From contig NZ_JAFFOB010000018.1 in assembly GCF_016918935.1 (NCBI RefSeq), positions 1 through 64,000 of the forward strand: a stretch of 64,000 bases of DNA, read 5' to 3'. The first letter of the stretch is position 1. The number at the start of each line of letters is the position of its first letter. The position numbers were made by a program, and so were the translations under genes. This DNA comes from Roseitranquillus sediminis (GTDB lineage Bacteria; Pseudomonadota; Alphaproteobacteria; Rhodobacterales; Rhodobacteraceae). Positions 8,547-17,330 of the stretch are shown in pieces. The notes under the pieces are model-generated. The model was not told the origin of the DNA and ran no database searches. It was given only the letters and a program-made list of their open reading frames with translations.

Positions 8547-8978
8547 ATGCACATACGAATATGGCTGCTGCAGTTCGTCACCGCGGCAGCGCTGATGTCG
8601 GCGCACGGAACCGCGGCGGCAGACCTCACCATCGAGGTCACCGGCGTCCGCAGCTACGACGGGGCAGTGTTGGTGGCCGTCTGCGCCGTGGAGCGATTCC
8701 TGACCCTCGACTGCGAAAGCCGCGCCGCGGTCGCCGCGCGCGCCGGCACCACCAGCCTTACGCTTCGCGACATCCGCCCCGGCGACTATGCCGTGCAGGC
8801 GATCCACGACGAGAACGGCAACGGCACGCTCGACCGCGGCCTGCTCGGCAGGCCACGCGAGGGCATGGGCTTCAGTCGCGATGCGCCGATGCGCATGGGC
8901 CCGCCGAGCTTTGCCGACGCCGTCGTCCGCATTCCCGAGCACGGCGGCCAGGTCCGATTTTCGATCCGTTACTTCTGA
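8547..8978 (+). CDS. Secreted DUF2141 family protein
   Basis: A 143-residue protein with a Sec signal peptide (about residues 1-25, ending HGTAAA) and a beta-rich domain containing DENGNGTLDRGLLGRPREG and FSRDAP, hallmark segments of DUF2141. The ATG follows AGGAGG at good spacing. Biochemical function is unknown. Genes of this family are often seen beside carotenoid genes. Here it is the first gene of the plus-strand pigment run, 95 bp ahead of the first desaturase. It might bind or place the pigment in the envelope, which is a guess. Confidence 0.75.
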   Translation: MHIRIWLLQFVTAAALMSAHGTAAADLTIEVTGVRSYDGAVLVAVCAVERFLTLDCESRAAVAARAGTTSLTLRDIRPGDYAVQAIHDENGNGTLDRGLLGRPREGMGFSRDAPMRMGPPSFADAVVRIPEHGGQVRFSIRYF

Positions 8979-9073
8979 CGCCGCGTATCAGGCATGGGAT
9001 GGATGATGTTGACCCGCACGAAGCGCGAGCCACCCTCCGTCCCAGCTAGGCGGCAGGGAAGCGGCGAGGACAA

Positions 9074-10645
9074 ATGAACGAGGTTCCGTGGAAACTTGAG
9101 GCGCGGCAGGCCGCCGAGATAGGGCGCAGACGCGTCGTGGTCGCCGGCGCAGGACCCGGAGGTCTCGCCTCGGCAATGCTGCTGGCGAGCGCGGGGGCGG
9201 AGGTCACGGTGCTGGAGCGGCTGGACCGCGTCGGCGGAAGGACGTCGTCGATCACGCAGGACGGCTTCACATTCGACGTCGGTCCGACGTTCTACCTCTA
9301 CCCTGAGGTTCTGGCGGAGATCTTCGAGGCCTGCGGGCGGCGGCTGGAGGACGAGGTGGACCTGGTGCGCCTCGACCCCATGTACCGCCTCCGGTTCGAA
9401 GATGGCGTCACCTTCGAGGCCACGCCAGACGTCGCGCGCCTGCAGGAGCAGGTCGCGCGCATTTCTCCCGAGGACGCAGCCAACATCCCTGCTTACCTGG
9501 CCGAGAACCGCGCCAAGTTCGACGCCTTCAGCCCGATCCTCAAGCGGCCGTTCCTCGGTCCGCGCGCGCTGATGCAGGCCGACATGCTCAAGGCTCTGCC
9601 GCTTTTCCGCCCCTGGCTCACCGTCGACGGCGACCTCAAGCGGTGGTTCAAGCATCCCGACGTGCGGCTCGCCTTCTCGTTCCAGTCGAAGTACCTCGGC
9701 ATGTCGCCCTTCAAGTGTCCGAGCCTCTTCACCATCGTGGCGCATGTCGAGTACGGGCACGGCGTGTTCCACCCGCGCGGAGGCTGCAACGCGATCCCGC
9801 AGGCGATGGCGCGAGTCGCGCGTCAGATGGGTGTCGACATCCGGCTGAACGAGCCGATCGAGGAGCTTCTCTTCGACGGCCGCCGCGCCGTCGGCGCCCG
9901 CACGTCGCAGGGCAGCTACGACGCCGACGCGGTCGTGGTGAACGCGGACTTCGCCAGCGCGATGACCCGGCTGGTGCCCGACCGGCTGCGCCGTCGCTGG
10001 ACCGATGCGAAGATCGCGAAGAAGAAGTACTCCTGCTCCACCTTCATGCTCTACCTCGGGGTCGAGGGGCGCTTCGACCACCTGCACCACCACACGATCT
10101 TCCTCTCCAAGGACTACCTGAAGAACATCAAGGAGATCGACGCGGGCCAGGCGCCGGAGGATCCCACGATCTACGTCCAGAACGCGAGCGTGACCGATGC
10201 GACGCTGGCGCCCGACGGCCACTCGGCGCTCTACGTCCTCGTGCCGGTCGGCAACCTCCATGGCGACGTCGACTGGGAAGCGATCAAGCAGGACTATCGC
10301 GCGAAGGTGCTGCGGCGGCTCGAGAAAATGGGCATCCACGACATCGAGCGCCGGATCCGCACCAAGAAGATGGTCACGCCGCAGGACTGGGAGCACGACA
10401 TGGCGATCTATCGCGGGGCGACGTTCAACCTTGCTCACAATCTCGGGCAGATGCTGCACTGGCGCCCGCAGAACCGGTTCGAGGATCTCGACGGCGTCTA
10501 CCTCACCGGCGGCGGCACTCATCCGGGCAGCGGCCTTCCGACGATCTTCGAAAGCGCCAAGATCGCCTCGAAGCTGGTCGCGGAGGACCTGAGCCTGGCG
10601 GCCGAGAACGTGCCCGAACCGAATCTGGCAGAGGTTGCGGGATGA
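9074..10645 (+). CDS. CrtN/CrtI-type carotenoid desaturase (first copy)
   Basis: A 523-residue FAD-dependent oxidoreductase. It has a GAGPGG dinucleotide loop at 25-30, FTFDVGPTFYLYPEVL after it, and the carotenoid desaturase C-terminal signature YLTGGGTHPGSGLPTIFESA. It resembles diapophytoene/squalene desaturases (CrtN) and phytoene desaturases in length and motif order. With HpnCDE as precursor source, stepwise desaturation of squalene or dehydrosqualene to a C30 polyene is the likely job. Its stop overlaps the second copy by ATGA. Which of the two copies desaturates and which oxidises the end group cannot be decided by eye. Confidence 0.8.
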   Translation: MNEVPWKLEARQAAEIGRRRVVVAGAGPGGLASAMLLASAGAEVTVLERLDRVGGRTSSITQDGFTFDVGPTFYLYPEVLAEIFEACGRRLEDEVDLVRLDPMYRLRFEDGVTFEATPDVARLQEQVARISPEDAANIPAYLAENRAKFDAFSPILKRPFLGPRALMQADMLKALPLFRPWLTVDGDLKRWFKHPDVRLAFSFQSKYLGMSPFKCPSLFTIVAHVEYGHGVFHPRGGCNAIPQAMARVARQMGVDIRLNEPIEELLFDGRRAVGARTSQGSYDADAVVVNADFASAMTRLVPDRLRRRWTDAKIAKKKYSCSTFMLYLGVEGRFDHLHHHTIFLSKDYLKNIKEIDAGQAPEDPTIYVQNASVTDATLAPDGHSALYVLVPVGNLHGDVDWEAIKQDYRAKVLRRLEKMGIHDIERRIRTKKMVTPQDWEHDMAIYRGATFNLAHNLGQMLHWRPQNRFEDLDGVYLTGGGTHPGSGLPTIFESAKIASKLVAEDLSLAAENVPEPNLAEVAG

Positions 10646-12177
10646 GCGGCGTCGGCATCATCGGCGGCGGCCTCGGCGGCCTCGCCGCGGCGGTGACGCT
10701 GGCCGCGCGCGGGCACAAGGTCACGCTCCTGGAAAAGAACGACTGGCTCGGCGGCAAGGCGGCGGTGCTGGAGGAAGGCGGCTATCGTTTCGACATGGGG
10801 CCGACGATCCTGACTGTGCCGCGCGTGCTGGAGCGCATCTTCGGCGAGGCAGGAAGGCGGTTGCAGGACGAGTTGGACCTCGTCCGCCTCGACCCGCAGT
10901 GGCGCTGCTTCTTCGAGGACGGCAACGTGCTCGACCTGCGCGAGGATCCCGAGACCATGCGCGGCGAACTCGACGCCTTCGCGCCGGGCAGCGGCGAGGG
11001 CTACGCGCAGTTCCTCAAGGTGGCCGAGCGGCTCAGCGAAATTTCCGACCGCTTCTTCTTCTGGAAGTCGATCGAGGACCTGCGCGACACGATGAACGGG
11101 TCGATGTCGCTCGCGACGCTGCGCGACGTCATGGCGCTCAGGATGCACCGCTCGGTCGCTGGTCAGGTGCGCGCGAGCGTCCGCGACGAGCGCGTGGCGC
11201 AGATGCTCGAGCACTTCATCCAGTATGTCGGCTCGTCACCCGCCGCCTCGCCCGCGGTGCTCTGCGGGATCGCCCACATGCAGGTCGGCGAAGGCGTCTG
11301 GTATCCGATGGGCGGGACGCGCGCGGTGCCGGAGGCGCTGGCGCGCGTGGCAGGCGCGCTGGGCGTCACCGTCCGCACCGGCGTCGACGTCGCCCGCGTC
11401 ACGGTCGAAGGCGGCCGCGCCACCGGCGTCGAGACGGCCTCGGGCGAGCGGCTGAGCTTCGACCACGTCGTCTCGAATATGGACAGCGTTCGAACCTACC
11501 GCGAGCTCGTCGGCGGCGCACCTTGGGAGCAGTTCCGCAAGGGCCGCAAGCGCGAGGCGGCATGCTCGGGCGTTGTTCTCTATCTCGGCCTCGACCGGGC
11601 CTACAAGCACTTGGCGCACCACAACTTCGTCTTCTCCCGCGACCCGGAGGAGGAGTTCGACGCGATCTACGAGCGCGCCGAGCCCGCGCCGGACCCCACC
11701 GCCTACCTCGCCGCCCCTGCCCGCACCGAGCCCGGCGTCGCGCCGGAGGGGGGCGAGGCGCTCTACGTCTTGGTCCACACGCCCTATCTGCGCGACCACC
11801 ACGATTGGTCCAAGATGCTGCCCGCCTACCGGCAGACCATCCTCGACAAGCTGAAGCGCACCGGCGGGATGGACGACATTGAAGAGCGCATTCGGGTCGA
11901 ACGCGTGCTGACGCCGCAGGACATCCACGAGCGCTACAAGGTGCTCGACGGCGCGATCTACGGTCTCGCGAGCCACGGCCGCGTTCTCGGAGCGTTCAAG
12001 CCGGGGAACCGCAGCCGGCAGGTGCCGGGCCTCTACCTCGCCGGCGGCTCGGCCCACCCCGGACCGGGAATGCCGATGGCGCTGATGTCGGGCTGGATCG
12101 CGGCGGACACGCTGGACCGCGACGCGGGCGGCGCGCCTGCCGCCGCGGACACGCCTCGACAGGACGCCGTGGCTTGA
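10642..12177 (+). CDS. CrtN/CrtP-type carotenoid desaturase or oxidase (second copy)
   Basis: A 511-residue paralogue of the preceding protein with GGGLGG at 8-13, YRFDMGPTILTVPRVLERIF, and the C-terminal YLAGGSAHPGPGMPMALMSG. In characterised C30 pathways one family member desaturates (CrtN) and another oxidises the terminal methyl to an aldehyde (CrtP/CrtNb); a pair in tandem fits that split. Start ATG at 10642 overlaps the previous stop. The open frame extends upstream to 9643, but that part is only a shadow of the first copy. Its end overlaps the acyltransferase start. Confidence 0.8.
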   Translation: MSGVGIIGGGLGGLAAAVTLAARGHKVTLLEKNDWLGGKAAVLEEGGYRFDMGPTILTVPRVLERIFGEAGRRLQDELDLVRLDPQWRCFFEDGNVLDLREDPETMRGELDAFAPGSGEGYAQFLKVAERLSEISDRFFFWKSIEDLRDTMNGSMSLATLRDVMALRMHRSVAGQVRASVRDERVAQMLEHFIQYVGSSPAASPAVLCGIAHMQVGEGVWYPMGGTRAVPEALARVAGALGVTVRTGVDVARVTVEGGRATGVETASGERLSFDHVVSNMDSVRTYRELVGGAPWEQFRKGRKREAACSGVVLYLGLDRAYKHLAHHNFVFSRDPEEEFDAIYERAEPAPDPTAYLAAPARTEPGVAPEGGEALYVLVHTPYLRDHHDWSKMLPAYRQTILDKLKRTGGMDDIEERIRVERVLTPQDIHERYKVLDGAIYGLASHGRVLGAFKPGNRSRQVPGLYLAGGSAHPGPGMPMALMSGWIAADTLDRDAGGAPAAADTPRQDAVA

Positions 12178-12956
12178 GCGATCTCGGCCGGCCCCTGGCG
12201 GACCCGGTCGGAATGCGCTCGCCTGCGATGGTCCGGTTCTTCGCCGGCGTGATGCGGCGGCAAATGGCACGTGCGTTCCGCGCGGTGCGGATCAGCCAGC
12301 CGGAGCCGGATCTGCCGGAGGACCGGCCGCTCCTGATCTACTGCAACCACCCGTCTTGGTGGGATCCGGCGCTGCTGATCGTGCTGGCGTCGGAGCTGTT
12401 CCCCCGGCGCGAGGCTTACGGACCGATGGAGGCCGCGGCGATCGAGCGCTACCGCTTCATGAAGCGGATCGGCATCTTCGGCATCGAGCCCGACAGCCCG
12501 CGCGGCGCGGCCGCGTTCCTGCGCGAGGGTGCGGCGATACTTGCCGATTCAAAACGGATGCTGTGCGTCACGGCGCAGGGGCGCTTCGCCGACCCCCGCG
12601 TCCGCCCGGTGGCCATCCGGCGCGGGGTATCGCGCCTGATGAGGCGCGTGCCCGAGGCGCTGGCGGTCCCGCTGGCGCTGGAATACCCTTTCTGGACCGA
12701 GAAGCGGCCGGAAGCGCTGGCGCGTTTCGGCCAGCCGCTCGCCGCCAGCAAGGCCGACCACGAGACGATGGAGCAGGCGCTGACGCAGACGATGGACCGG
12801 CTGGCGGAGGATGCGATGGCCGCCGACCCGGCCGGCTTCCGCCGGCTGGTGCAGGGGCGCAGCGGCGTGGGTGGTGTCTACGATCTCTGGCGCCGCGGGC
12901 GGGCGGTGCTCCGCGGCGAGCGCTTCCACGCCGCGCACCAGTCGGAGGAGCGCTGA
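12174..12956 (+). CDS. PlsC-type 1-acyltransferase (lysophospholipid/carotenoid acyltransferase)
   Basis: A 260-residue protein with the HxxxxD acyltransferase motif (CNHPSWWD: H59, D64). The usual glycine-rich second block is only loosely recognisable around VTAQGRFADP. The start may be the TTG at 12174, overlapping the previous stop (TTGA), or the ATG at 12213. It lies between the oxidase and the glycosyltransferase in a run of overlapping genes. A role in adding a fatty acyl chain to a glycosylated carotenoid, as CrtO does in staphyloxanthin, is inferred from position; it is not the CrtO family itself. Confidence 0.78.
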   Translation: MSDLGRPLADPVGMRSPAMVRFFAGVMRRQMARAFRAVRISQPEPDLPEDRPLLIYCNHPSWWDPALLIVLASELFPRREAYGPMEAAAIERYRFMKRIGIFGIEPDSPRGAAAFLREGAAILADSKRMLCVTAQGRFADPRVRPVAIRRGVSRLMRRVPEALAVPLALEYPFWTEKRPEALARFGQPLAASKADHETMEQALTQTMDRLAEDAMAADPAGFRRLVQGRSGVGGVYDLWRRGRAVLRGERFHAAHQSEER

Positions 12957-14077
12957 TGCTGGAGACGCTCGCCACCGCGGCCCTCGCTCTCGCTGCGTTT
13001 TATGCGTTCGTGACGCTGGTCAACCTGCCGTTCTTTCGCGCCCCGCCCCGGCCGAAAACGGGCCGCGCGCCCGCCGTCTCGCTGCTGATCCCGGCGCGCG
13101 ACGAGATCGCCAACATTGACGCCGCCATCGCCGGTGCGCTGGCGAGCGAGGAGGTCGAGCTGGAGGTCGTGGTGCTCGATGACGGCTCGACCGACGGGAC
13201 CGGCGATCGCGTCCGCGCCTGGCAAGGACGCGACCCGCGCGTCCGCCTGATCGGCGGCGGAGATCTGCCGCGCGGCTGGAACGGCAAGCAGCACGCCTGC
13301 TGGCAGCTGTCGCGCGCAGCCCGCCACGACCTGATGGTGTTCATCGACGCGGACGTCCGGCTGGGGCCGCAGGCCTTGGCGCGACTAGCGGCGGCACTGG
13401 ACGGCGACCTCGACCTTGCAAGCGGCTTTCCGCAGGAATTGACTGACAGCCTCGCCGAGACGCTCGTCATCCCGCAGATCCACGTCCTGCTGATCGGCTA
13501 CCTGCCGCTGCCCTTCGCGCGCATCTTTCGCGGCCCGGGCTTCGCCGCCGGCTGCGGCCAGGTGATGGCCGTGCGGCGGGCCGCCTATCGGGCCCTCGGC
13601 GGTCATGCGGCGATCCGCGCGAGCCGGCATGACGGCCTCGCCCTGCCCCGCAGCTTCCGCACAGCAGGCTTCCGCACCGAATTCTTCGACATGACGCGCC
13701 TCGCCTCCTGCCGCATGTATGCAGGTGCCGAGCAGGTCTGGCGCGGTTTCGCCAAGAACGCGACCGAGGGAATGGCCAAGCCGGTTGCCCTGCCCGTCTG
13801 GACCGTGCTTCTGGGCGGCGGTCACGTCCTGCCGTTCCTACTCCTGCCGCTCACGCTCGCGGCGGGCGACGGCGGCGCGGCGCGCCTTTCGGCCGCGGCG
13901 ATCGTGCTGGTCTGGGCGGCCCGGGGGCTGTTGGCGATCAGGACGCGGCAGAAGGCGCTAGGCGTGCTGCTGCACCCTGTGGGCATCTGCCTCGTCCTCA
14001 TGATCCAGTGGCACGCCCTGATCTCGGCGTGGCGTGGTCGGCCTGCGCAATGGCGCGGGCGCAGCTACGACGTCTGA
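12956..14077 (+). CDS. Membrane glycosyltransferase family 2 (CrtQ-like)
   Basis: A 373-residue GT2 enzyme: one N-terminal membrane helix (about 5-25), the GT-A fold with SLLIPARDE, VLDDGSTDGTGD and FIDADVRLG (DAD at 131-133), then two or three C-terminal membrane helices (about 285-350). This is the layout of CrtQ, which glycosylates diaponeurosporenoic acid. Start ATG at 12956 shares bases with the acyltransferase stop (TGATG). It probably transfers a sugar from a nucleotide sugar to the carboxyl end of the C30 pigment. The exact sugar cannot be told. Confidence 0.8.
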   Translation: MLETLATAALALAAFYAFVTLVNLPFFRAPPRPKTGRAPAVSLLIPARDEIANIDAAIAGALASEEVELEVVVLDDGSTDGTGDRVRAWQGRDPRVRLIGGGDLPRGWNGKQHACWQLSRAARHDLMVFIDADVRLGPQALARLAAALDGDLDLASGFPQELTDSLAETLVIPQIHVLLIGYLPLPFARIFRGPGFAAGCGQVMAVRRAAYRALGGHAAIRASRHDGLALPRSFRTAGFRTEFFDMTRLASCRMYAGAEQVWRGFAKNATEGMAKPVALPVWTVLLGGGHVLPFLLLPLTLAAGDGGAARLSAAAIVLVWAARGLLAIRTRQKALGVLLHPVGICLVLMIQWHALISAWRGRPAQWRGRSYDV

Positions 14078-15168
14078 TGCCGCGGGTCGCCTGGCACCGC
14101 GTATTCCACCCGCTCTGCGGCGCGGATCCCCTGACGCTGGTGCGGCTTTTGGCGCGATGGGGTCCGCCGTCCCGGCGTGGCGCTCTGCCGTTCGCCATCG
14201 CCGCCGCGGCCAGTCTCGGGCGGCTGCCGCTGACCCTGGCTGAAAGCGCGCTGGGCGCAGTGGCGTCGGGGCCGGTGCAGGCGCCGATCTTCATCATCGG
14301 CTATCCGCGCAGCGGCACCACGCACCTGCACAACCTCGTCGCCGCCTCGGGCCGCTTCACCACGGTGCCGCCCGTGCTCGCCGCGCTGCCGTGGGAGGGG
14401 CGGGTGACGGCGCCACTCATCCGCCGCTTCATCGACCCGTACCTGCCGGCCACTCGGATTATCGACGCCGTCCGGCTCGAGCCCGACTCGCCTACCGAGG
14501 ACGAGGTCGCGCTGGCAAATCTGGGGCCGCTCTCCTATTTCCACGCGATCTATTTCCCGCGTGATTTCCGGCGGGCCTACCAGCAGGGCCTGCTGCTCGA
14601 TGACACGCGGCCTAGCGAGGTCGCCGCGCGCGGGCGGGCGCTCCGCCGCTTCGTCGCCACCATGTCGTGGCGCAAGCCGCGGCCGCTCCTGCTCAAGAAC
14701 CCGGCCTATACCGCGCAGGTGGACTGGCTGCTGCGGCTCTTTCCCGAGGCGCGCATCATCCACATTCACCGCGACCCGCGCGACGTCTTCGCCTCGAACC
14801 GGCGGACGCTGCGCACCGTTCTCGGCGAGCTCGCCCTGCAGCGTGTACCGGAGGACGAGATCGAGGCGACCATCCTCGAGACCTACCCGCGCGTGATGGA
14901 GCGCCTGATGGGCGAGACGCGGGACCTGCCGGCGGCCCGCTTCGCCGACGTCGCCTTCGACGCCCTCGTCGCCGACCCGCTGAGCGAATTGCGCCGGATC
15001 TGGCAGCGCCTCGCCCTGCCCGACGAAGTGGAGTCGCTCGACCTCATAAAGCGCTATCTCGGATCAGTCGCCGACTATCGCCAAAGCCGCAATTCCCTGC
15101 CTCCGGCAGAAGCTGCCGCCATCGAGCACCGCTGGGCGCCCTATCTGGACCGTTTCGGCCCGGCCTGA
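14077..15168 (+). CDS. PAPS-dependent sulfotransferase
   Basis: A 363-residue sulfotransferase (Sulfotransfer_3-like). The 5'-phosphosulfate loop is GYPRSGTTHLHN (75-86) and the 3'-phosphate site is RDPRDVFASN (232-241); KNPAYTAQVDWLL lies between them. The start at 14077 overlaps the glycosyltransferase stop (TGATG); an upstream ATG at 14050 is also in frame. It is the last gene of the tightly packed carotenoid run, so its acceptor is probably the finished glycosylated pigment or a related glycolipid. Sulfation of a C30 carotenoid glycoside would be unusual. Sulfated C40 carotenoids are known from marine alphaproteobacteria. Confidence 0.82.
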   Translation: MPRVAWHRVFHPLCGADPLTLVRLLARWGPPSRRGALPFAIAAAASLGRLPLTLAESALGAVASGPVQAPIFIIGYPRSGTTHLHNLVAASGRFTTVPPVLAALPWEGRVTAPLIRRFIDPYLPATRIIDAVRLEPDSPTEDEVALANLGPLSYFHAIYFPRDFRRAYQQGLLLDDTRPSEVAARGRALRRFVATMSWRKPRPLLLKNPAYTAQVDWLLRLFPEARIIHIHRDPRDVFASNRRTLRTVLGELALQRVPEDEIEATILETYPRVMERLMGETRDLPAARFADVAFDALVADPLSELRRIWQRLALPDEVESLDLIKRYLGSVADYRQSRNSLPPAEAAAIEHRWAPYLDRFGPA

Positions 15169-15320
15169 TCTTCTCTACGCATGAGCGCCGCCGTGACTAT
15201 TCCGGCCGCAAAGCCACGTGATCGCGCAGCTGGACCGGCAGCCACGAGAACGTGGAACCAACCGCTGCGACGCGCCTTGGATACGAAGGATCGAAGGCGC
15301 GACCGAAAGGACGATGACCC

Positions 15321-15647
15321 ATGTATCGAAGACCCCGGAACATCACGCGAGGCCAGACCCAACTGGCGGCCGTCGCACTGGCGGCAATCGCGCTCACGGC
15401 CCTCGGCGTTGCGTGGCAGTCAAGGGAGCGGCGGCGCAAGGCGCTGCTCTGGCGGCCATTCTACCGCTCGGCGCACCACGACATGCCGGCTTACTCGGCG
15501 CGCGCCGAGGCCTCGGTCGGCGAGAGCGGCCGATCCGTCCGGCCCGCTGGATCGGAATCGATGCGCGACCCGCCACGGCAGTGGGACGCGGCCGACGAGC
15601 AGAGCGACGAGTCCTTTCCGGCGAGCGATCCGCCGGCGACCTACTGA
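15321..15647 (+). CDS. Small membrane-anchored protein with DESFPASDPP tail
   Basis: A 108-residue protein: basic N-terminus, one membrane helix (about 14-32), a basic region (QSRERRRKALLWR), a low-complexity middle and an acidic C-terminal motif ending DEQSDESFPASDPPATY. AAGGA precedes the ATG. The DESFPASDPP tail is one I know from many small unannotated alphaproteobacterial proteins; its function is unknown to me. It stands alone between the sulfotransferase and the convergent radC-like gene. Confidence 0.65.
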   Translation: MYRRPRNITRGQTQLAAVALAAIALTALGVAWQSRERRRKALLWRPFYRSAHHDMPAYSARAEASVGESGRSVRPAGSESMRDPPRQWDAADEQSDESFPASDPPATY

Positions 15648-15689
15648 GCACGTGAGCGCCGTCCCACTTGGCGAAGCGACCGGACGCCG

Positions 15690-16508
15690 CTAGAGCAGCC
15701 CCTGCTCTCGGAACGAGAGCTCGCGTCCCTTCCCGATCACGACATGGTCGTGCACCCGGACGCCGATGGCCTCGCAGGCGACGAGGATCCTGTCGGTCAT
15801 CGAGATGTCCTGGTTGCTCGGCGTAGGATCGCCAGTCGGATGGTTGTGGACCAAGATGATGGCGGCGGCGTTCAGCTCCAGCGCCCTTTTGGCTACCTCG
15901 CGCGGATAGACCGGCACATGGTCGATGGTGCCCTGTGCCTGCTCCTCGTCCGCGATCAGGATGTTTTTTGTATCGAGGAAGAGGATGCGGAACTGCTCGG
16001 TCGTCCGGTGTGCCATCACGGTCCGGCAGTAGTCGATCAGATTTTCCCAGGACGAGATCACTGAGCGCTCGATCACCTTCGACCGCGCCATCCGGTGCGC
16101 GAAGGCCTCGGCGATTCGCAGTTGAAGGTAGACCTTGTCGGTGACGCCGGACACCTGCATCAGCCGGTGCTGCGATGCGGCGATCACGCCATTGAGATCC
16201 CCGAAGGTCGCCAGCAGCTGCTTGGCGAGCGGCTTCACGTCGATGCGCGGGATCGCGTTGAAGAGCAGCAGCTCGAGCAGCTCGTAATCCGGCATTGCGG
16301 CATGACCGCCGGCGATGAAGCGCTGGCGGAGCCGCTCCCGGTGGCCCCAGTAGTGCGGCCGGGTCGCGCCGTCGACGCCGCCTTGGCCCGGTCGTTCGCC
16401 CGGCGTCAGGGCCCGCGTCACCACCGACGAGGGCACGCGCCGTTCAAGTTCCTCGAGCCCCCGCAGCGCGTCCTCGGAAAAGCCGAACTCGTCGCGTGCC
16501 ATGTCCAT
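15690..16508 (-). CDS. radC: RadC/UPF0758 family JAB-domain protein
   Basis: A 272-residue protein with an N-terminal helix-hairpin-helix region (about 75-125) and a C-terminal JAB1/MPN-like metal site: HNHPTGDPTPS with H221, H223 and D234. Length and order match UPF0758. Although called RadC, a DNA repair role has not held up; the domain looks like a metallopeptidase or nuclease-like fold of unknown function. The start may be 16508 or the second Met at 16502. Convergent with the preceding small gene. Confidence 0.85.
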   Translation of the reverse strand: MDMARDEFGFSEDALRGLEELERRVPSSVVTRALTPGERPGQGGVDGATRPHYWGHRERLRQRFIAGGHAAMPDYELLELLLFNAIPRIDVKPLAKQLLATFGDLNGVIAASQHRLMQVSGVTDKVYLQLRIAEAFAHRMARSKVIERSVISSWENLIDYCRTVMAHRTTEQFRILFLDTKNILIADEEQAQGTIDHVPVYPREVAKRALELNAAAIILVHNHPTGDPTPSNQDISMTDRILVACEAIGVRVHDHVVIGKGRELSFREQGLL

Positions 16509-16623
16509 CCGATGCCTCCGAAGCGGAGGTATCGTACGGTGTGGTTAACGAGACGTTACTGGCTCTCTTGCATCCGCCCACGCGCCGCTTGGCAGTTGGG
16601 CGACCTGGCACTACCTGCGTCAC

Positions 16624-17190
16624 ATGATCGATCTTGCCCTCGAGACCCGCGAACGACTGCCCGACGCCCTGCGGGAGCTGGCGGAGAACTACCCGCGCGA
16701 GGCGTGGGAGAGCCACGACAACTTCGGCGGTCTCGTCGCCTTCTGGCTCGAGCGGCACATGATGTTCCGCAAGCTCCTGAGCATGATGTCCGGCGACGTG
16801 GAGGCGGCGCTCGACGGCGACAGGGACGCGCATCGCTTCACCCAGCGGTTGGGCCGGTATGGCTCGATGTTCGTGGGCGAGCTGCACGGCCACCACACGA
16901 TCGAGGACACCCATTATTTCCCGGTGCTCTCTGCCCGCGAGCCAGCTATCTCGCGCGGCTTCGAGCTTCTTGAGACGGACCACGAAGCGCTGGACGGATA
17001 TCTCGACGCTTTCGTCAGGCGCGCGAACGGCGTGATCGCGGTGCGCGACCGGCCAGACTTCCGCGACGCGGCAGGTGCGTTCAGAGAGGAACTCGTGCGG
17101 CTGGAGCGGCTGCTCGATCGGCACCTCGTCGACGAGGAGGAGCTGGTCGTCCCGGTGATCCTACGCCACGGCGAGCGTGCTTTGGGCTAG
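16624..17190 (+). CDS. Hemerythrin-domain protein
   Basis: A 188-residue all-helical protein whose His/Glu pattern (H31, H88, E94 and H97 in HHTIEDTHYFP, H120, H167, then DEEE) fits a di-iron hemerythrin-like site. Such proteins bind oxygen or nitric oxide or handle iron stress. There is no signal peptide, so it is cytoplasmic. It sits 140 bp before a chemoreceptor on the same strand and is divergent from radC. Any functional tie to the receptor is unproven. Confidence 0.8.
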   Translation: MIDLALETRERLPDALRELAENYPREAWESHDNFGGLVAFWLERHMMFRKLLSMMSGDVEAALDGDRDAHRFTQRLGRYGSMFVGELHGHHTIEDTHYFPVLSAREPAISRGFELLETDHEALDGYLDAFVRRANGVIAVRDRPDFRDAAGAFREELVRLERLLDRHLVDEEELVVPVILRHGERALG

Positions 17191-17330
17191 GACGCGAACA
17201 GGCCGGCGTTCAGGCTTTTGTAAGGCACATGGGGCAGAGGTTCCGCCGCGGCGATGCCGCGAGCGAACGAACGATGCGTTCGTGCCGACACATCGCCTGA
17301 TGACCAGACGCCCACGAGGACCGGATTCTC

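Noticed and set aside
9643-12177. 844-codon frame suggesting a longer second desaturase
   Set aside because: Residues before 10642 are an Arg/Ala-rich shadow of the first desaturase; the ATG at 10642 begins the FAD-binding motif and overlaps the previous stop.
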